NCBI GenBank assembly: GCA_013214355.1
Contig: JABSSL010000024.1
Coordinates: forward strand, 62,001 to 126,000
DNA: 64,000 nucleotides
Direction of reading: 5' to 3'
Origin: Saprospiraceae bacterium
Lineage (GTDB): Bacteria > Bacteroidota > Bacteroidia > Chitinophagales > Saprospiraceae
Shown here: one piece after another, positions 1 to 8,265 of the stretch
How the letters are laid out: each line of letters begins with the position of its first letter
Position numbering within the stretch: the stretch's first letter is position 1
The notes under the pieces: model-generated
The model's input: the letters and a program-made list of their open reading frames with translations, nothing else
The model's database searches: none
Told to the model about the DNA's origin: nothing
Translations under genes and position numbers: made by a program

Positions 1-1422
1 AATTCCCCAAACGTGTACAAAGTGCAGATCCACAGCCAGTCCAAAGTAGACGACTACATAAAACACCAAACCAAAAATGAGTCCAGCCTTAGCCCCTACA
101 GCCGATACTTTCGGGAAAAAGAAACCCGCCAAAATAACCGTGGCCATTGGTATGAAGAATATACCATTAAGTTGTTGTAGGAGTTGGTAAAGACCTTCCG
201 GTGCATTCCCAACAAAGGGGGCTACTCCTATGGCGAAGACAGCTAGGATCGTCGACACACTCTTTCCTATCGTCACCAACCTCAATTCACTGGCTTTCGG
301 ATTCACATAGCGTTGGTAGATTCCCAAACTGAAGATCGTTGCGGCACTATTCAAGGCGCTATTGAAAGTACTTAGCACTGCTCCCATTACAACAGCCACA
401 AAGAAACCAGTCAACCAAAGCGGCAATACTTTTTTCAGTAGCAAAGGATAGACTACATCTTGATTCTCATAGTACGTATCTCCGAAGTAGTAAAAAGCAA
501 TGATCCCAGGTAGTACAATTACCAGCGGAATCAAAATCTTCAATACCCCAGTAAACAACAATCCCTTCTGCGCCTCTTTTAGGCTCACTGCACCTAAAGC
601 TCTTTGGATGATAGATTGGTGCATCGTCCAGAAGTACAGTTGGTTAATAATCAAGCCGGTAAAAAGCACACTGAATGGGAGAATCGCTTCGCGCGCACCC
701 GGTCCGACGGAGGCCTCCCGGCTTACCACATTAAATTTATCCGGACTGTTCGCAAATACCTTGCTCAAACCGTCCCAAACACTACCCCCACCTATATCGA
801 TCAAAGCTAGTAACGGAACCAGAAGTCCAGCGATCAATAAGCCAAAACCATTGATAGTATCTGTATAGGCTACCATTTTCAAGCCTCCAAAAATCGCGTA
901 TATCCCTCCTAAGACTCCTACCACTAAAACGGTGATCCATAAGCCCTGTTGTTTGGATACATTCAATAGATCGGAGATTTCAAAAATGCTTTCAATATTG
1001 ATCGCTCCCGTGTAGAGGACGATGGGAAGTAGGGTAGATACAAAGGAGATGATTAGCAAAAGTGCGATCAAGGTTCGAGTCAGCCCATCAAATCGTTTCT
1101 CTAAGAACTCAGGAATGGTTGTTAACCCCATTTTCAAATACCTCGGCATGAAATACATGGCCGCCGCTACCAAGGCCAAGGCCGAAGTCACTTCCCAGGC
1201 AATGATAATCGCTCCATTCTTGTAGGAAGAACCATTCATACCAATCAAATGCTCCGTAGATATATTGGTGAGTAGCATGGAGCCTGCGATGACAATACCC
1301 GTCAGGCTTCTTCCTCCAAGGAAATATCCGTCTTGGGTATTGAGCTTATCCTTTCGCAATTGCCAAGTGGCATAGAAAGCCACAAAGCCAGTAAACAGAA
1401 GAAAGCTGAGGAACTGTAGCAT
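1..1422 (-). CDS. Sodium:solute symporter (SSS family), C-terminus cut by window edge
   Basis: Inner-membrane sodium-coupled sugar or polyol transporter of the SSS/SLC5 family. I translated it directly from the complement: it starts at the ATG at 1422 (MLQFLSFLLFTGF) and stays open for 474 codons to base 1, so the end of the protein is outside the window. The first helix is followed by DGYFLGGRSLTG, the usual SSS motif after TM1, then by a long series of hydrophobic helices. IYAIFGGLKMVAYTD is the typical family segment around TM5-6. It lies 38 nt downstream of iolG on the same strand and so is probably the last or a late gene of the inositol operon. Inositol as substrate is inferred from this context. 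Confidence 0.9.
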   Translation of the reverse strand, partial: MLQFLSFLLFTGFVAFYATWQLRKDKLNTQDGYFLGGRSLTGIVIAGSMLLTNISTEHLIGMNGSSYKNGAIIIAWEVTSALALVAAAMYFMPRYLKMGLTTIPEFLEKRFDGLTRTLIALLLIISFVSTLLPIVLYTGAINIESIFEISDLLNVSKQQGLWITVLVVGVLGGIYAIFGGLKMVAYTDTINGFGLLIAGLLVPLLALIDIGGGSVWDGLSKVFANSPDKFNVVSREASVGPGAREAILPFSVLFTGLIINQLYFWTMHQSIIQRALGAVSLKEAQKGLLFTGVLKILIPLVIVLPGIIAFYYFGDTYYENQDVVYPLLLKKVLPLWLTGFFVAVVMGAVLSTFNSALNSAATIFSLGIYQRYVNPKASELRLVTIGKSVSTILAVFAIGVAPFVGNAPEGLYQLLQQLNGIFFIPMATVILAGFFFPKVSAVGAKAGLIFGLVFYVVVYFGLAVDLHFVHVWGI

Positions 1423-1460
1423 ATACTTGGCTTTTACATTAATGAGTTAAGCGCGCGTTC

Positions 1461-2465
1461 TTACATCTCACTTAGAGCTACGGGACGATTTTCTCGGACA
1501 GACTGCCAAGCAGCCATACCGATCTTAGTAGCCATGAGGGCATCATGAGCATCTACAGGAACTGGCTTCCCGCTGCGAAGGGCGGTGACAAAATCCTGCA
1601 TCTCTCGCTGGTAAGCTTGTTCATATCGTTCCAAAAAGAAATCAAGTAGTACGGGCTGATGAATACCATCCGCATTATACACGGTATGAGAGTCAGCCTG
1701 TTGATTACCAATGTGTGCCATGCCTTTGGAGCCGAAGATCTCCAGGCGCTGATCATAGCCATAGGTCGCTTTCCGGCTATTATCGATCGTAGCAATCGTT
1801 CCATCCTCAAAGGTCAAATTCACGATGGCTGTATCCACATCACCTGCCTCACCTATTGCTGTATCTACTCTGACGCGCCCAAGTGCAAATACCTCTTTCA
1901 CTTCGCTTCCCACAATGAAACGCGCCATATCAAAATCATGAATGGTCATATCCAGGAAGAGGCCTCCAGAGCGTTCGATATAGGAGATCGGTGGTGGGCC
2001 GGGATCACGACTGGTAATCTTCAAGATGTGGGGATCTCCTATTGCTCCCGCCTCCACCAAGGAACGGATGCGGGCAAAATGGACATCAAAACGACGATTG
2101 AATCCCACTTGCAATTTAACTTGGGCAGTAGTGACGATGTCAACAATCTTTTCAATGGCCTCTACAGTCATATCCAGTGGTTTCTCACAAAAGATATGTT
2201 GTCCAGCCGCTGCTGCTTTTTCGATACATTCGAAATGCGTATCCGTGGGAGAACAGATGATGACTGCCTTAATATCAGGATGGGAAAAAATTTGATCAAA
2301 GTCTGCTGACAATTGGCCAACCCCAAGCTTCTCCGCAAAGGCGAGGGCAGTGGGATCTGGATCCGAGGCCATCACGACTTCTACCTCCGCTAAGGCTACT
2401 AAATTCTCGAGGTGAATTTTACCAATACGACCGAGGCCAATAATTCCGACCTTTAGTTGTTCCAT
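1461..2465 (-). CDS. iolG: myo-Inositol 2-dehydrogenase
   Basis: Cytoplasmic NAD-dependent oxidation of myo-inositol to scyllo-inosose, first step of the Iol pathway. The 334-residue Gfo/Idh/MocA protein has the Rossmann glycines G10-x-G12-x-x-G15, the EKP motif at 94-96 (catalytic K95) and D172/H176 in LDMTIHDFD. These correspond to the Lys-Asp-His catalytic set known for IolG. Length fits the family (about 340). It has no export signal, unlike the Tat-type Gfo/Idh proteins at 10219 and 18540. It sits between iolA and the symporter. The assignment to inositol rather than another polyol rests on the neighbours iolA, iolC and iolB. Confidence 0.9.
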   Translation of the reverse strand: MEQLKVGIIGLGRIGKIHLENLVALAEVEVVMASDPDPTALAFAEKLGVGQLSADFDQIFSHPDIKAVIICSPTDTHFECIEKAAAAGQHIFCEKPLDMTVEAIEKIVDIVTTAQVKLQVGFNRRFDVHFARIRSLVEAGAIGDPHILKITSRDPGPPPISYIERSGGLFLDMTIHDFDMARFIVGSEVKEVFALGRVRVDTAIGEAGDVDTAIVNLTFEDGTIATIDNSRKATYGYDQRLEIFGSKGMAHIGNQQADSHTVYNADGIHQPVLLDFFLERYEQAYQREMQDFVTALRSGKPVPVDAHDALMATKIGMAAWQSVRENRPVALSEM

Positions 2466-2540
2466 CTTGTTGTTGGTTTTCGTTCTGTGCTTAGAAGTAT
2501 GTTTAAGTCGGTAGACTGTTTATTCCGCTCAGGATATCCC

Positions 2541-4007
2541 TTAGAATTTGCGTTCCCAGGTCTTAAACCATCGCTCCACCACTACTTTCGTTTGGGTAAA
2601 AAACTCAACAGCATGCCGTCCTTGTCCATGCAAATCCCCAAAAAAGCTGTCCTTCCAACCGGAAAAAGGGAACTCAGCCATCGGAGCTGCTACGCCAATG
2701 TTGATCCCGATATTACCCGCCCAAGCATCATGACGAAACTGTCGCGCCGCGGAGCCACTGGAGGTGAACAAGCAAGCCATGTTTCCATAGTTGCCGCTGT
2801 TCACTAGTTCAATCGCTTGTTCAATACTATCCAGGTGAATTAGGCTCATTACCGGTCCAAATATCTCCGTGTTAGCTATTTTTCCACCTAAGGGTACATC
2901 CTCCAAGATGGTAGGAGCAATGAAGTTTCCTGTTTCGTATCCGGAAATTTTGGGATTACGTCCATCAAGCACCAATCGGGCACCTTCCGCTACTCCTTCC
3001 TCAATCAGGGTGTGAATCCGGTCCTTACTCTCTGGCGTGATCACTGGTCCCATCGCCACCCCATCAGCCAATCCAAAGCCAGTAACTCTGCTCTCCGTCA
3101 GCTCCATGATCTTTTCCGTAATCGGACGATGCTCGCCGATTGTCACGACCATAGAAGCCGCTAGACAGCGCTGGCCCGCGCAGCCGTAGACACTATCCGC
3201 TACGATCTGTGCCGTGGTATCTAATTCGGCATCGGGAAGAATGATGATTGGGTTTTTAGCCCCTCCTTGTGCCTGCACTCGTTTACCGTGCTGGGCAGCC
3301 TTGGCGTAAACGTAGCGCGCGATGGCCGTGGAGCCCACAAAGCTGATCGCTTTCACCTCCGGATGTTCCAGCAAGGTATCTACACTTTCCTTCGCTCCAT
3401 GGACCATGTTGATCACCCCCTTCGGTAGATCTAGTTGATCAATGAGTTGAAAGACCTTTTGCATCGTCAGCGGTACCTTCTCCGAAGGTTTTACAATAAA
3501 AGTATTTCCGCAGGCTATAGCATAAGGGAGAAACCAGAACGGTATCATCCCAGGAAAGTTAAAGGGAGCGATACAAGCGCAAACCCCCAGCGGTTGCCGG
3601 ATCATGAATTCATCAATACCCTTAGCAATATCTTCGGAAAACTGACCTTGCATAAGAGCCGGAATCCCACAAGCCATTTCCACATTTTCAATGGCTCGCT
3701 GCATTTCTCCTTGGGATTCGCCATAGGTCTTTCCACATTCCAGCGTTATGGTTTTGGCTATATCTTCTCTTGCCTCCTCCAACAGCATCTTTAATTTAAA
3801 GAGATACTGAATTCGTTGATGTGCTGGGGTATTTCTCCAAGCCGGAAAAGCCTTAGCTGCGGCTTCTACCGCTACGGCAATATCCGCTTTGCCTCCACTC
3901 GGCACCTCAGCCAGTACTTCCAGGGTAGCTGGGTTATCGACATTAATATAGGTACCGCCTTGGCTTTTCACCCATGTACCATTGATATAGTTGTTTAACC
4001 TTTCCAT
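2541..4007 (-). CDS. iolA: Methylmalonate-semialdehyde dehydrogenase (CoA-acylating)
   Basis: Aldehyde dehydrogenase superfamily protein of 488 residues. In the Iol pathway it converts malonic semialdehyde plus CoA and NAD to acetyl-CoA and CO2; the same enzyme (MmsA) also serves valine catabolism. The catalytic cysteine is C281 in GQRCLAAS, and the NAD-binding segment is [20 protein letters not shown] (149-168). The region [13 protein letters not shown] (222-234) is typical of MmsA/IolA. It starts with [10 protein letters not shown], the usual N-terminus of this group. The position between iolC and iolG supports iolA over a general mmsA. Confidence 0.9.
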   Translation of the reverse strand: MERLNNYINGTWVKSQGGTYINVDNPATLEVLAEVPSGGKADIAVAVEAAAKAFPAWRNTPAHQRIQYLFKLKMLLEEAREDIAKTITLECGKTYGESQGEMQRAIENVEMACGIPALMQGQFSEDIAKGIDEFMIRQPLGVCACIAPFNFPGMIPFWFLPYAIACGNTFIVKPSEKVPLTMQKVFQLIDQLDLPKGVINMVHGAKESVDTLLEHPEVKAISFVGSTAIARYVYAKAAQHGKRVQAQGGAKNPIIILPDAELDTTAQIVADSVYGCAGQRCLAASMVVTIGEHRPITEKIMELTESRVTGFGLADGVAMGPVITPESKDRIHTLIEEGVAEGARLVLDGRNPKISGYETGNFIAPTILEDVPLGGKIANTEIFGPVMSLIHLDSIEQAIELVNSGNYGNMACLFTSSGSAARQFRHDAWAGNIGINIGVAAPMAEFPFSGWKDSFFGDLHGQGRHAVEFFTQTKVVVERWFKTWERKF

Positions 4008-4065
4008 AGTTATTTGCTAAACTGTTGTCTTTAATTCTGTTCAAATTTGAGATAGAGTTGCAACT

Positions 4066-5082
4066 TTATAGCCCTCCTTTGGCATTGGCAAAAGCCATGG
4101 CTTCAGCCTGGGTCGGCATAAAATTGGCACATCCATGCTGGGTCACCACGATTGCTCCACAGGCATTCCCCATTCTTACTGCTTTATATAAGTCCCACCC
4201 TTGTAGGCATCCATATAAAAATCCCGCAGCAAAAGCATCTCCTGCTCCAAGAATATTGAGGATCTCCACGGGAAAGCCAGGCACCTTCACCTCTTCCTTT
4301 CCGGCCGCAAAGATAGAGGCGCCTTCTGCTCCTCGTTTCACAATTAACACCTTCACCCCTAGGTCCAAGATTTTCTGGATGGCCGTATCAATATCGCCAC
4401 TTATTTCAGGAGCAGATACTTGTTGGTGAGTAATGGTAATCTGACTACTATCCTGTAAGCTGGCGGCTAAGATCTCTTCTTCTGTTCCAATAGCGATCTC
4501 TACCTTGGGCAGAAGCGCCCGAACCATCACGCCATAAGCTCTAGTATCATACCACTGATCCGCCCTAAAATCTAAATCTAGGAAAATGCGTGTCCCTTTT
4601 TGCAGCGCCTCTTCTGCTGCGTAGAAAGTAGCGGTCTGACTCGGGTTTTTACTCAAAGCATTGCCAGATAGAACGATCGCCTTGAATTGGTCTAAGGGAA
4701 TCCCTTTGACATGGTCAATGTTTATTTGCAAATCAGCAGCATTATCCCGGTAGAACACCAAAGGAAAGCGATCCGGAGGTTCAATACCAAGTACGACGGC
4801 AGAGCTACGCGTACCCACAATGGTAGGGATGTACTTAGTCTCAATGCCTTCCTTATTCAGGAAGTTTTTGATAAAATCCCCTACCTTATCTGCGCCAACT
4901 GCAGTCAGCAAGGCCGTTTTCAAGCCCAGGCGACAACTTCCAACCGCAATATTAGTAGAGGATCCTCCGACAAAAGCCCCAAAAGCACTGATTTCTTCGA
5001 AGGCGGCTCCTAGATCGTTAGAATACAGATCGATGGAAGAGCGCCCGAAGGTAATGACATCAAATGGTCGATCTTTTTTCAT
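4066..5082 (-). CDS. iolC: 5-Dehydro-2-deoxygluconokinase
   Basis: PfkB/ribokinase family kinase of 338 residues. It phosphorylates 2-deoxy-5-keto-D-gluconate at C6 in inositol degradation. Visible signs are the N-terminal DVITFGRSSIDLYSND, the substrate-side GGSSTNIAVG segment and the PfkB signature NILGAGDAFAAGFLYG near residue 290 with its catalytic Asp. In some bacteria IolC is fused to a C-terminal DUF2090 aldolase-like domain; this one is the kinase alone. It is 12 nt downstream of iolB and 58 nt upstream of iolA, so an operon is very likely. Confidence 0.88.
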   Translation of the reverse strand: MKKDRPFDVITFGRSSIDLYSNDLGAAFEEISAFGAFVGGSSTNIAVGSCRLGLKTALLTAVGADKVGDFIKNFLNKEGIETKYIPTIVGTRSSAVVLGIEPPDRFPLVFYRDNAADLQINIDHVKGIPLDQFKAIVLSGNALSKNPSQTATFYAAEEALQKGTRIFLDLDFRADQWYDTRAYGVMVRALLPKVEIAIGTEEEILAASLQDSSQITITHQQVSAPEISGDIDTAIQKILDLGVKVLIVKRGAEGASIFAAGKEEVKVPGFPVEILNILGAGDAFAAGFLYGCLQGWDLYKAVRMGNACGAIVVTQHGCANFMPTQAEAMAFANAKGGL

Positions 5083-5094
5083 AACCCCTTGCTT

Positions 5095-5985
5095 TTAACT
5101 GGACTGATTCATTTCAGCCGTAACCAACGGCAGGCGAGGATCTTGCCCCTTCCAAGTGCCGTATATCCATTTGTGATCCGGATCATCCGTATTCGCTAAG
5201 GATTGATCACTACCGGTGAGAAAGTTTAGGTAATAGACATTGTAACCATGACCTGCTACTACCGGATGGTATCCCTTCGGAACCAATACTAGATCATCAT
5301 TTTTGGGTCTGACCATTTCGTCCAGACTTCGGTCTCCCGTATATACTTGCTGGATCGCGTATCCTTGTGGTTTATCAATTTTGTAGAAGTATATCTCCTC
5401 CAGACGAGCTTCTAACACATTACCTTCTTCATCTAATATCCGTTCATCGTGCTTATGAGCAGGGAAGGAGCTCCAATTTCCGGAAGGCGTATATACCTCA
5501 ACCACGACCAGACGGTGACAATCAAAGCCTGGTTGCAATAAGCTATTAATCTGTCGATTGGCATTGTCTCCTCCACGCAGCTCAATGGCGCATTCCTCCG
5601 GGCGCTTAAAATAAGGCGGATGGTCTTCATCTGTTTCACACCATCCTACACCGATGTCCAATACTTCGCTATCAGCAGTTAAGGTGAATTTGGTATTTCG
5701 GGATAGATATAACGTATGGGCAATGCCACTAAAGACATCCTTTCTACCATTCTCTGTCTTCCATGCACCTCTATTGGACTCCACTGTAAAGTTCCCTCCT
5801 AAAAGGACAATAGCATATTCATTTTCTCCCGTGTCATGGGTCCAGTTTTCTCCCTTCTTCAAGCGTCTAGCTTGGAAGTTCAGAAATTCCCAATCCGCTT
5901 CTTCTCTACGAACATCCTGGTACACCCCGGAAGCTTGATCCGGATCGCTAAGAATCAATAATGGGCTTTGTGCTGATCTTTTCAT
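5095..5985 (-). CDS. iolB: 5-Deoxy-glucuronate isomerase
   Basis: Bicupin isomerase converting 5-deoxy-D-glucuronate to 2-deoxy-5-keto-D-gluconate. I prefer the ATG at 5985 (MKRSAQSPLLIL, 296 residues) over an upstream in-frame ATG at 6015, because the ten extra residues are not family-like and IolB is usually about 270-300 long. Supporting features are the WEFLNFQARRLKKGE opening, the cupin segment FPAHKHDE (metal-ligand histidines) near residue 190, and the C-terminal YYLNFLTGSD and WIYGTWKGQDPRLPLV. It is first in the operon. A perfect palindrome lies about 85 nt upstream (6069-6078). Confidence 0.9.
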   Translation of the reverse strand: MKRSAQSPLLILSDPDQASGVYQDVRREEADWEFLNFQARRLKKGENWTHDTGENEYAIVLLGGNFTVESNRGAWKTENGRKDVFSGIAHTLYLSRNTKFTLTADSEVLDIGVGWCETDEDHPPYFKRPEECAIELRGGDNANRQINSLLQPGFDCHRLVVVEVYTPSGNWSSFPAHKHDERILDEEGNVLEARLEEIYFYKIDKPQGYAIQQVYTGDRSLDEMVRPKNDDLVLVPKGYHPVVAGHGYNVYYLNFLTGSDQSLANTDDPDHKWIYGTWKGQDPRLPLVTAEMNQSS

Positions 5986-6068
5986 AAGAGGATAAAGTTG
6001 ATTTTTCTTTCTCAATAATAGCGTTTACCCATTACAATTCCATGCACCTGACTTGTTCAATCCCCACG

Positions 6069-6078
6069 CAAACGTTTG
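6069..6078. promoter_or_regulatory. Palindromic operator, LacI-type, upstream of the iol operon
   Basis: CAAACGTTTG is a perfect 10-bp palindrome with a central CG, the usual shape of LacI/CcpA-family operators. The 11-mer GCAAACGTTTG (6068-6078) recurs exactly upstream of susC (11713-11723). It is located about 85 nt before the preferred iolB start. No LacI-family gene is inside the window. Function is inferred from symmetry, position and recurrence. Confidence 0.6.
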
Positions 6079-6236
6079 TAATTCTTTATGGATATAGGGT
6101 CTAATGATTACCTCCAAGCAGTAAGAACAGTGGAATGGGGTGAATTCTTACAAGCGACAGAATAAGATGACTCGAAACCCAGTTATAAAACCAGTAAGGG
6201 TAAAGAAGTACCTGTCTATCCGCAATCCCAAACCCA

Positions 6237-6899
6237 TTGAAAATGCTGTTCCACAATACCCTAAAGGCCAGCCTATTTGCAATAGTAGTTTTATTTTCCT
6301 TCTATCTGATGTTGATGATTGTACTTCCTTACAGCGGAGGAGCTTTGCAGATTGACTTTCTACTCACTAAGCAACATATTATTCATCTTCGTCATTACCG
6401 CTGGGCCTTCTATCTCCACATTTTCACGAGTCTTTATGTATTGTTAGTGGGCGTGATCCAGTTCTCTGGGAGCTTTCTCAAAAATTGGCCTAGACTGCAT
6501 CGATTTTTTGGGCAAGCCTATGTTTTCATCATACTATGCATCAGCGGGCCAGCGGCTTTAGTGATGTCATTCTACTCCAATGGAGATTGGAGTGCTAGGC
6601 TTAGTTTTATTTTGCTTTCTGTACTTTGGTGGTGGTTTACCTGGCGGGCCTACCAGACGGCAAGAAGCAGAGCGTTCGATGATCACGGCGCTTATATGCT
6701 TCGTTCCTATGCCCTGACGTTTTCAGCCATTACTTTACGAGTACTTCAATATGTGATCGGTAGCTGGTGGTATCTAGATCCCGATCAGCAGTATACCGTC
6801 GTAGCCTGGGCTAGCTGGGGGATAAATCTTGCTGTGGCAGAGTTCCTGATCTGGCGAAAAAGAGGACCAGCGCAATTGGATAAATATTCAGCCACATGA
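6237..6899 (+). CDS. DUF2306-like multi-helix membrane protein
   Basis: A 220-residue integral membrane protein with about six hydrophobic helices. The segment HIFTSLYVLLVGVIQFSG followed by RLHRFFGQAYVF is typical of DUF2306 proteins, whose conserved His and Arg residues sit at helix ends. The role is unknown. It stands alone, divergent from the iol operon and about 210 nt before the DUF6807 operon, with no evident functional link to either. The ATG at 6237 gives a basic N-terminus straight into the first helix; nearby ATGs cannot be excluded. Confidence 0.7.
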   Translation: MKMLFHNTLKASLFAIVVLFSFYLMLMIVLPYSGGALQIDFLLTKQHIIHLRHYRWAFYLHIFTSLYVLLVGVIQFSGSFLKNWPRLHRFFGQAYVFIILCISGPAALVMSFYSNGDWSARLSFILLSVLWWWFTWRAYQTARSRAFDDHGAYMLRSYALTFSAITLRVLQYVIGSWWYLDPDQQYTVVAWASWGINLAVAEFLIWRKRGPAQLDKYSAT

Positions 6900-7111
6900 T
6901 ATATGGTTCTCTAACAATTTTTGTGATTGGAGGTCGCGTGATTTTCAAAATCCTCTCCATCTCTCCATTGAAAACAAGCTTCCGTTCCTCTTTTCTTCCT
7001 TAGGCCATTTATTCTTATTAACTTTAGATACGCTGTTGGAGTAACCCCAACAGCTCAAATCAACAAAACGAAATACTAGCATGGCCGATCGTATCGGCTA
7101 TTAAACAAGTT

Positions 7112-8224
7112 ATGTCACATCTCAAAGAGAAACTAACGGTTGGCAGGTTCCCTGCACGACTCTTAGGAGGGGCTAGCGCTATGGCTTTGATCCTATTTTT
7201 TTCTGGTTGCCAAAAGAAAATTCGATCAGCCGGAGCTAGCGATACTTCTCCTCAAAAAATTCAACTCAAGTCGGTTCCAGAAGAAAAAAAGGTGGAGGTA
7301 TTCATCGGCGGTGAACTCTTTACAGCCTATAGATTCCCTGACGAGGTTGCCAAACCCATTTTATACCCGATCCTCACGGCTAAGGGCATACCGCTTACCC
7401 GTGGATTTCCCATCGATCCGCAAGCTGGTGAGCGTGTAGACCATCCTCATCAGGTGGGACATTGGCTAAATTATGGGAATATCAATGGCTTAGACTTTTG
7501 GAATAACAAAGGAGAAGTTCCAGAAGAGAGGAAGCATAGATATGGTAAGATTGTTCATCAGCGCATTGTAGATCTGAAGCAGACCAAAAAAGGAGCCGAG
7601 CTGAAAGTAGAAGCTCAATGGCAAGACCTATACGGTAAAGCGCTGCTTGCTGAAACCACCAGCTTTCATTTTTACCTTGAGGAGGATGTCCGAATCATTG
7701 AAAGGCATACAACTCTTACCGCGAAGGATACCAGCGTTTCTTTTAAAGACAATAAGGAAGGTATGTTTGGGATTAGAGTAACCCGGGCACTCGAATTTCC
7801 TTCGGAGAAGCCTTTACTCCTGACGGGTGAAGCGGGCGTTCCCCGAGCTGCGAAGGTGATAGACAATGAAGGTGTGAACGGCAATTACCTCAGCAGTACC
7901 GGACAGACGGGAAGAGGAGTTTGGGGTACACGTGCACATTGGATGAAACTGCATGGACAGGTAGCTGGAGAAGAATCTTCCTTGGTGATCTTGGACCATC
8001 CTGAGAACCCTGGATATCCTACCTATTGGCATGCCCGGGATTACGGTTTGTTTTCTGCCAATCCCTTAGGGCAGTCCGTCTTTTCCAAAGGCAAAGAGTC
8101 CCTAAACTATGCCCTAAAGGCTGGTCAATCGGTAACATTCAAATACCAAATATTGGTGCACAGTGGCAGTGATCTAGCTGCGGATAAGATAGAACAACTG
8201 GCCACCAGGTTCGCCAAAAAATAA
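7112..8224 (+). CDS. DUF6807 (PmoA-like) lipoprotein
   Basis: A 370-residue secreted protein of the DUF6807 family, often labelled PmoA-like. The N-terminus has a lipobox-like FFSGC, so it is probably a lipoprotein; a later ATG at 7181 would also leave this signal. Recognisable conserved segments are PILYPILTAKGIPLTRGFP, DHPHQVGHWLNYGNINGLDFWN and HPENPGYPTYWHARDYGLFSANPLGQ, rich in His and Asp as expected of a carbohydrate-active fold. The biochemical function of the family is not settled; its members usually occur in glycan-use clusters. It leads a three-gene operon with the sulfatase and Gfo/Idh gene that follow. Confidence 0.8.
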   Translation: MSHLKEKLTVGRFPARLLGGASAMALILFFSGCQKKIRSAGASDTSPQKIQLKSVPEEKKVEVFIGGELFTAYRFPDEVAKPILYPILTAKGIPLTRGFPIDPQAGERVDHPHQVGHWLNYGNINGLDFWNNKGEVPEERKHRYGKIVHQRIVDLKQTKKGAELKVEAQWQDLYGKALLAETTSFHFYLEEDVRIIERHTTLTAKDTSVSFKDNKEGMFGIRVTRALEFPSEKPLLLTGEAGVPRAAKVIDNEGVNGNYLSSTGQTGRGVWGTRAHWMKLHGQVAGEESSLVILDHPENPGYPTYWHARDYGLFSANPLGQSVFSKGKESLNYALKAGQSVTFKYQILVHSGSDLAADKIEQLATRFAKK

Positions 8225-8265
8225 TCACCGTACATCCATACAACAAAGACGAAATCCAACTGTAG

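Noticed and set aside
1659-2309. 216-codon ORF opposite iolG
   Set aside because: Shadow of the iolG reading frame on the other strand, without a recognisable product.
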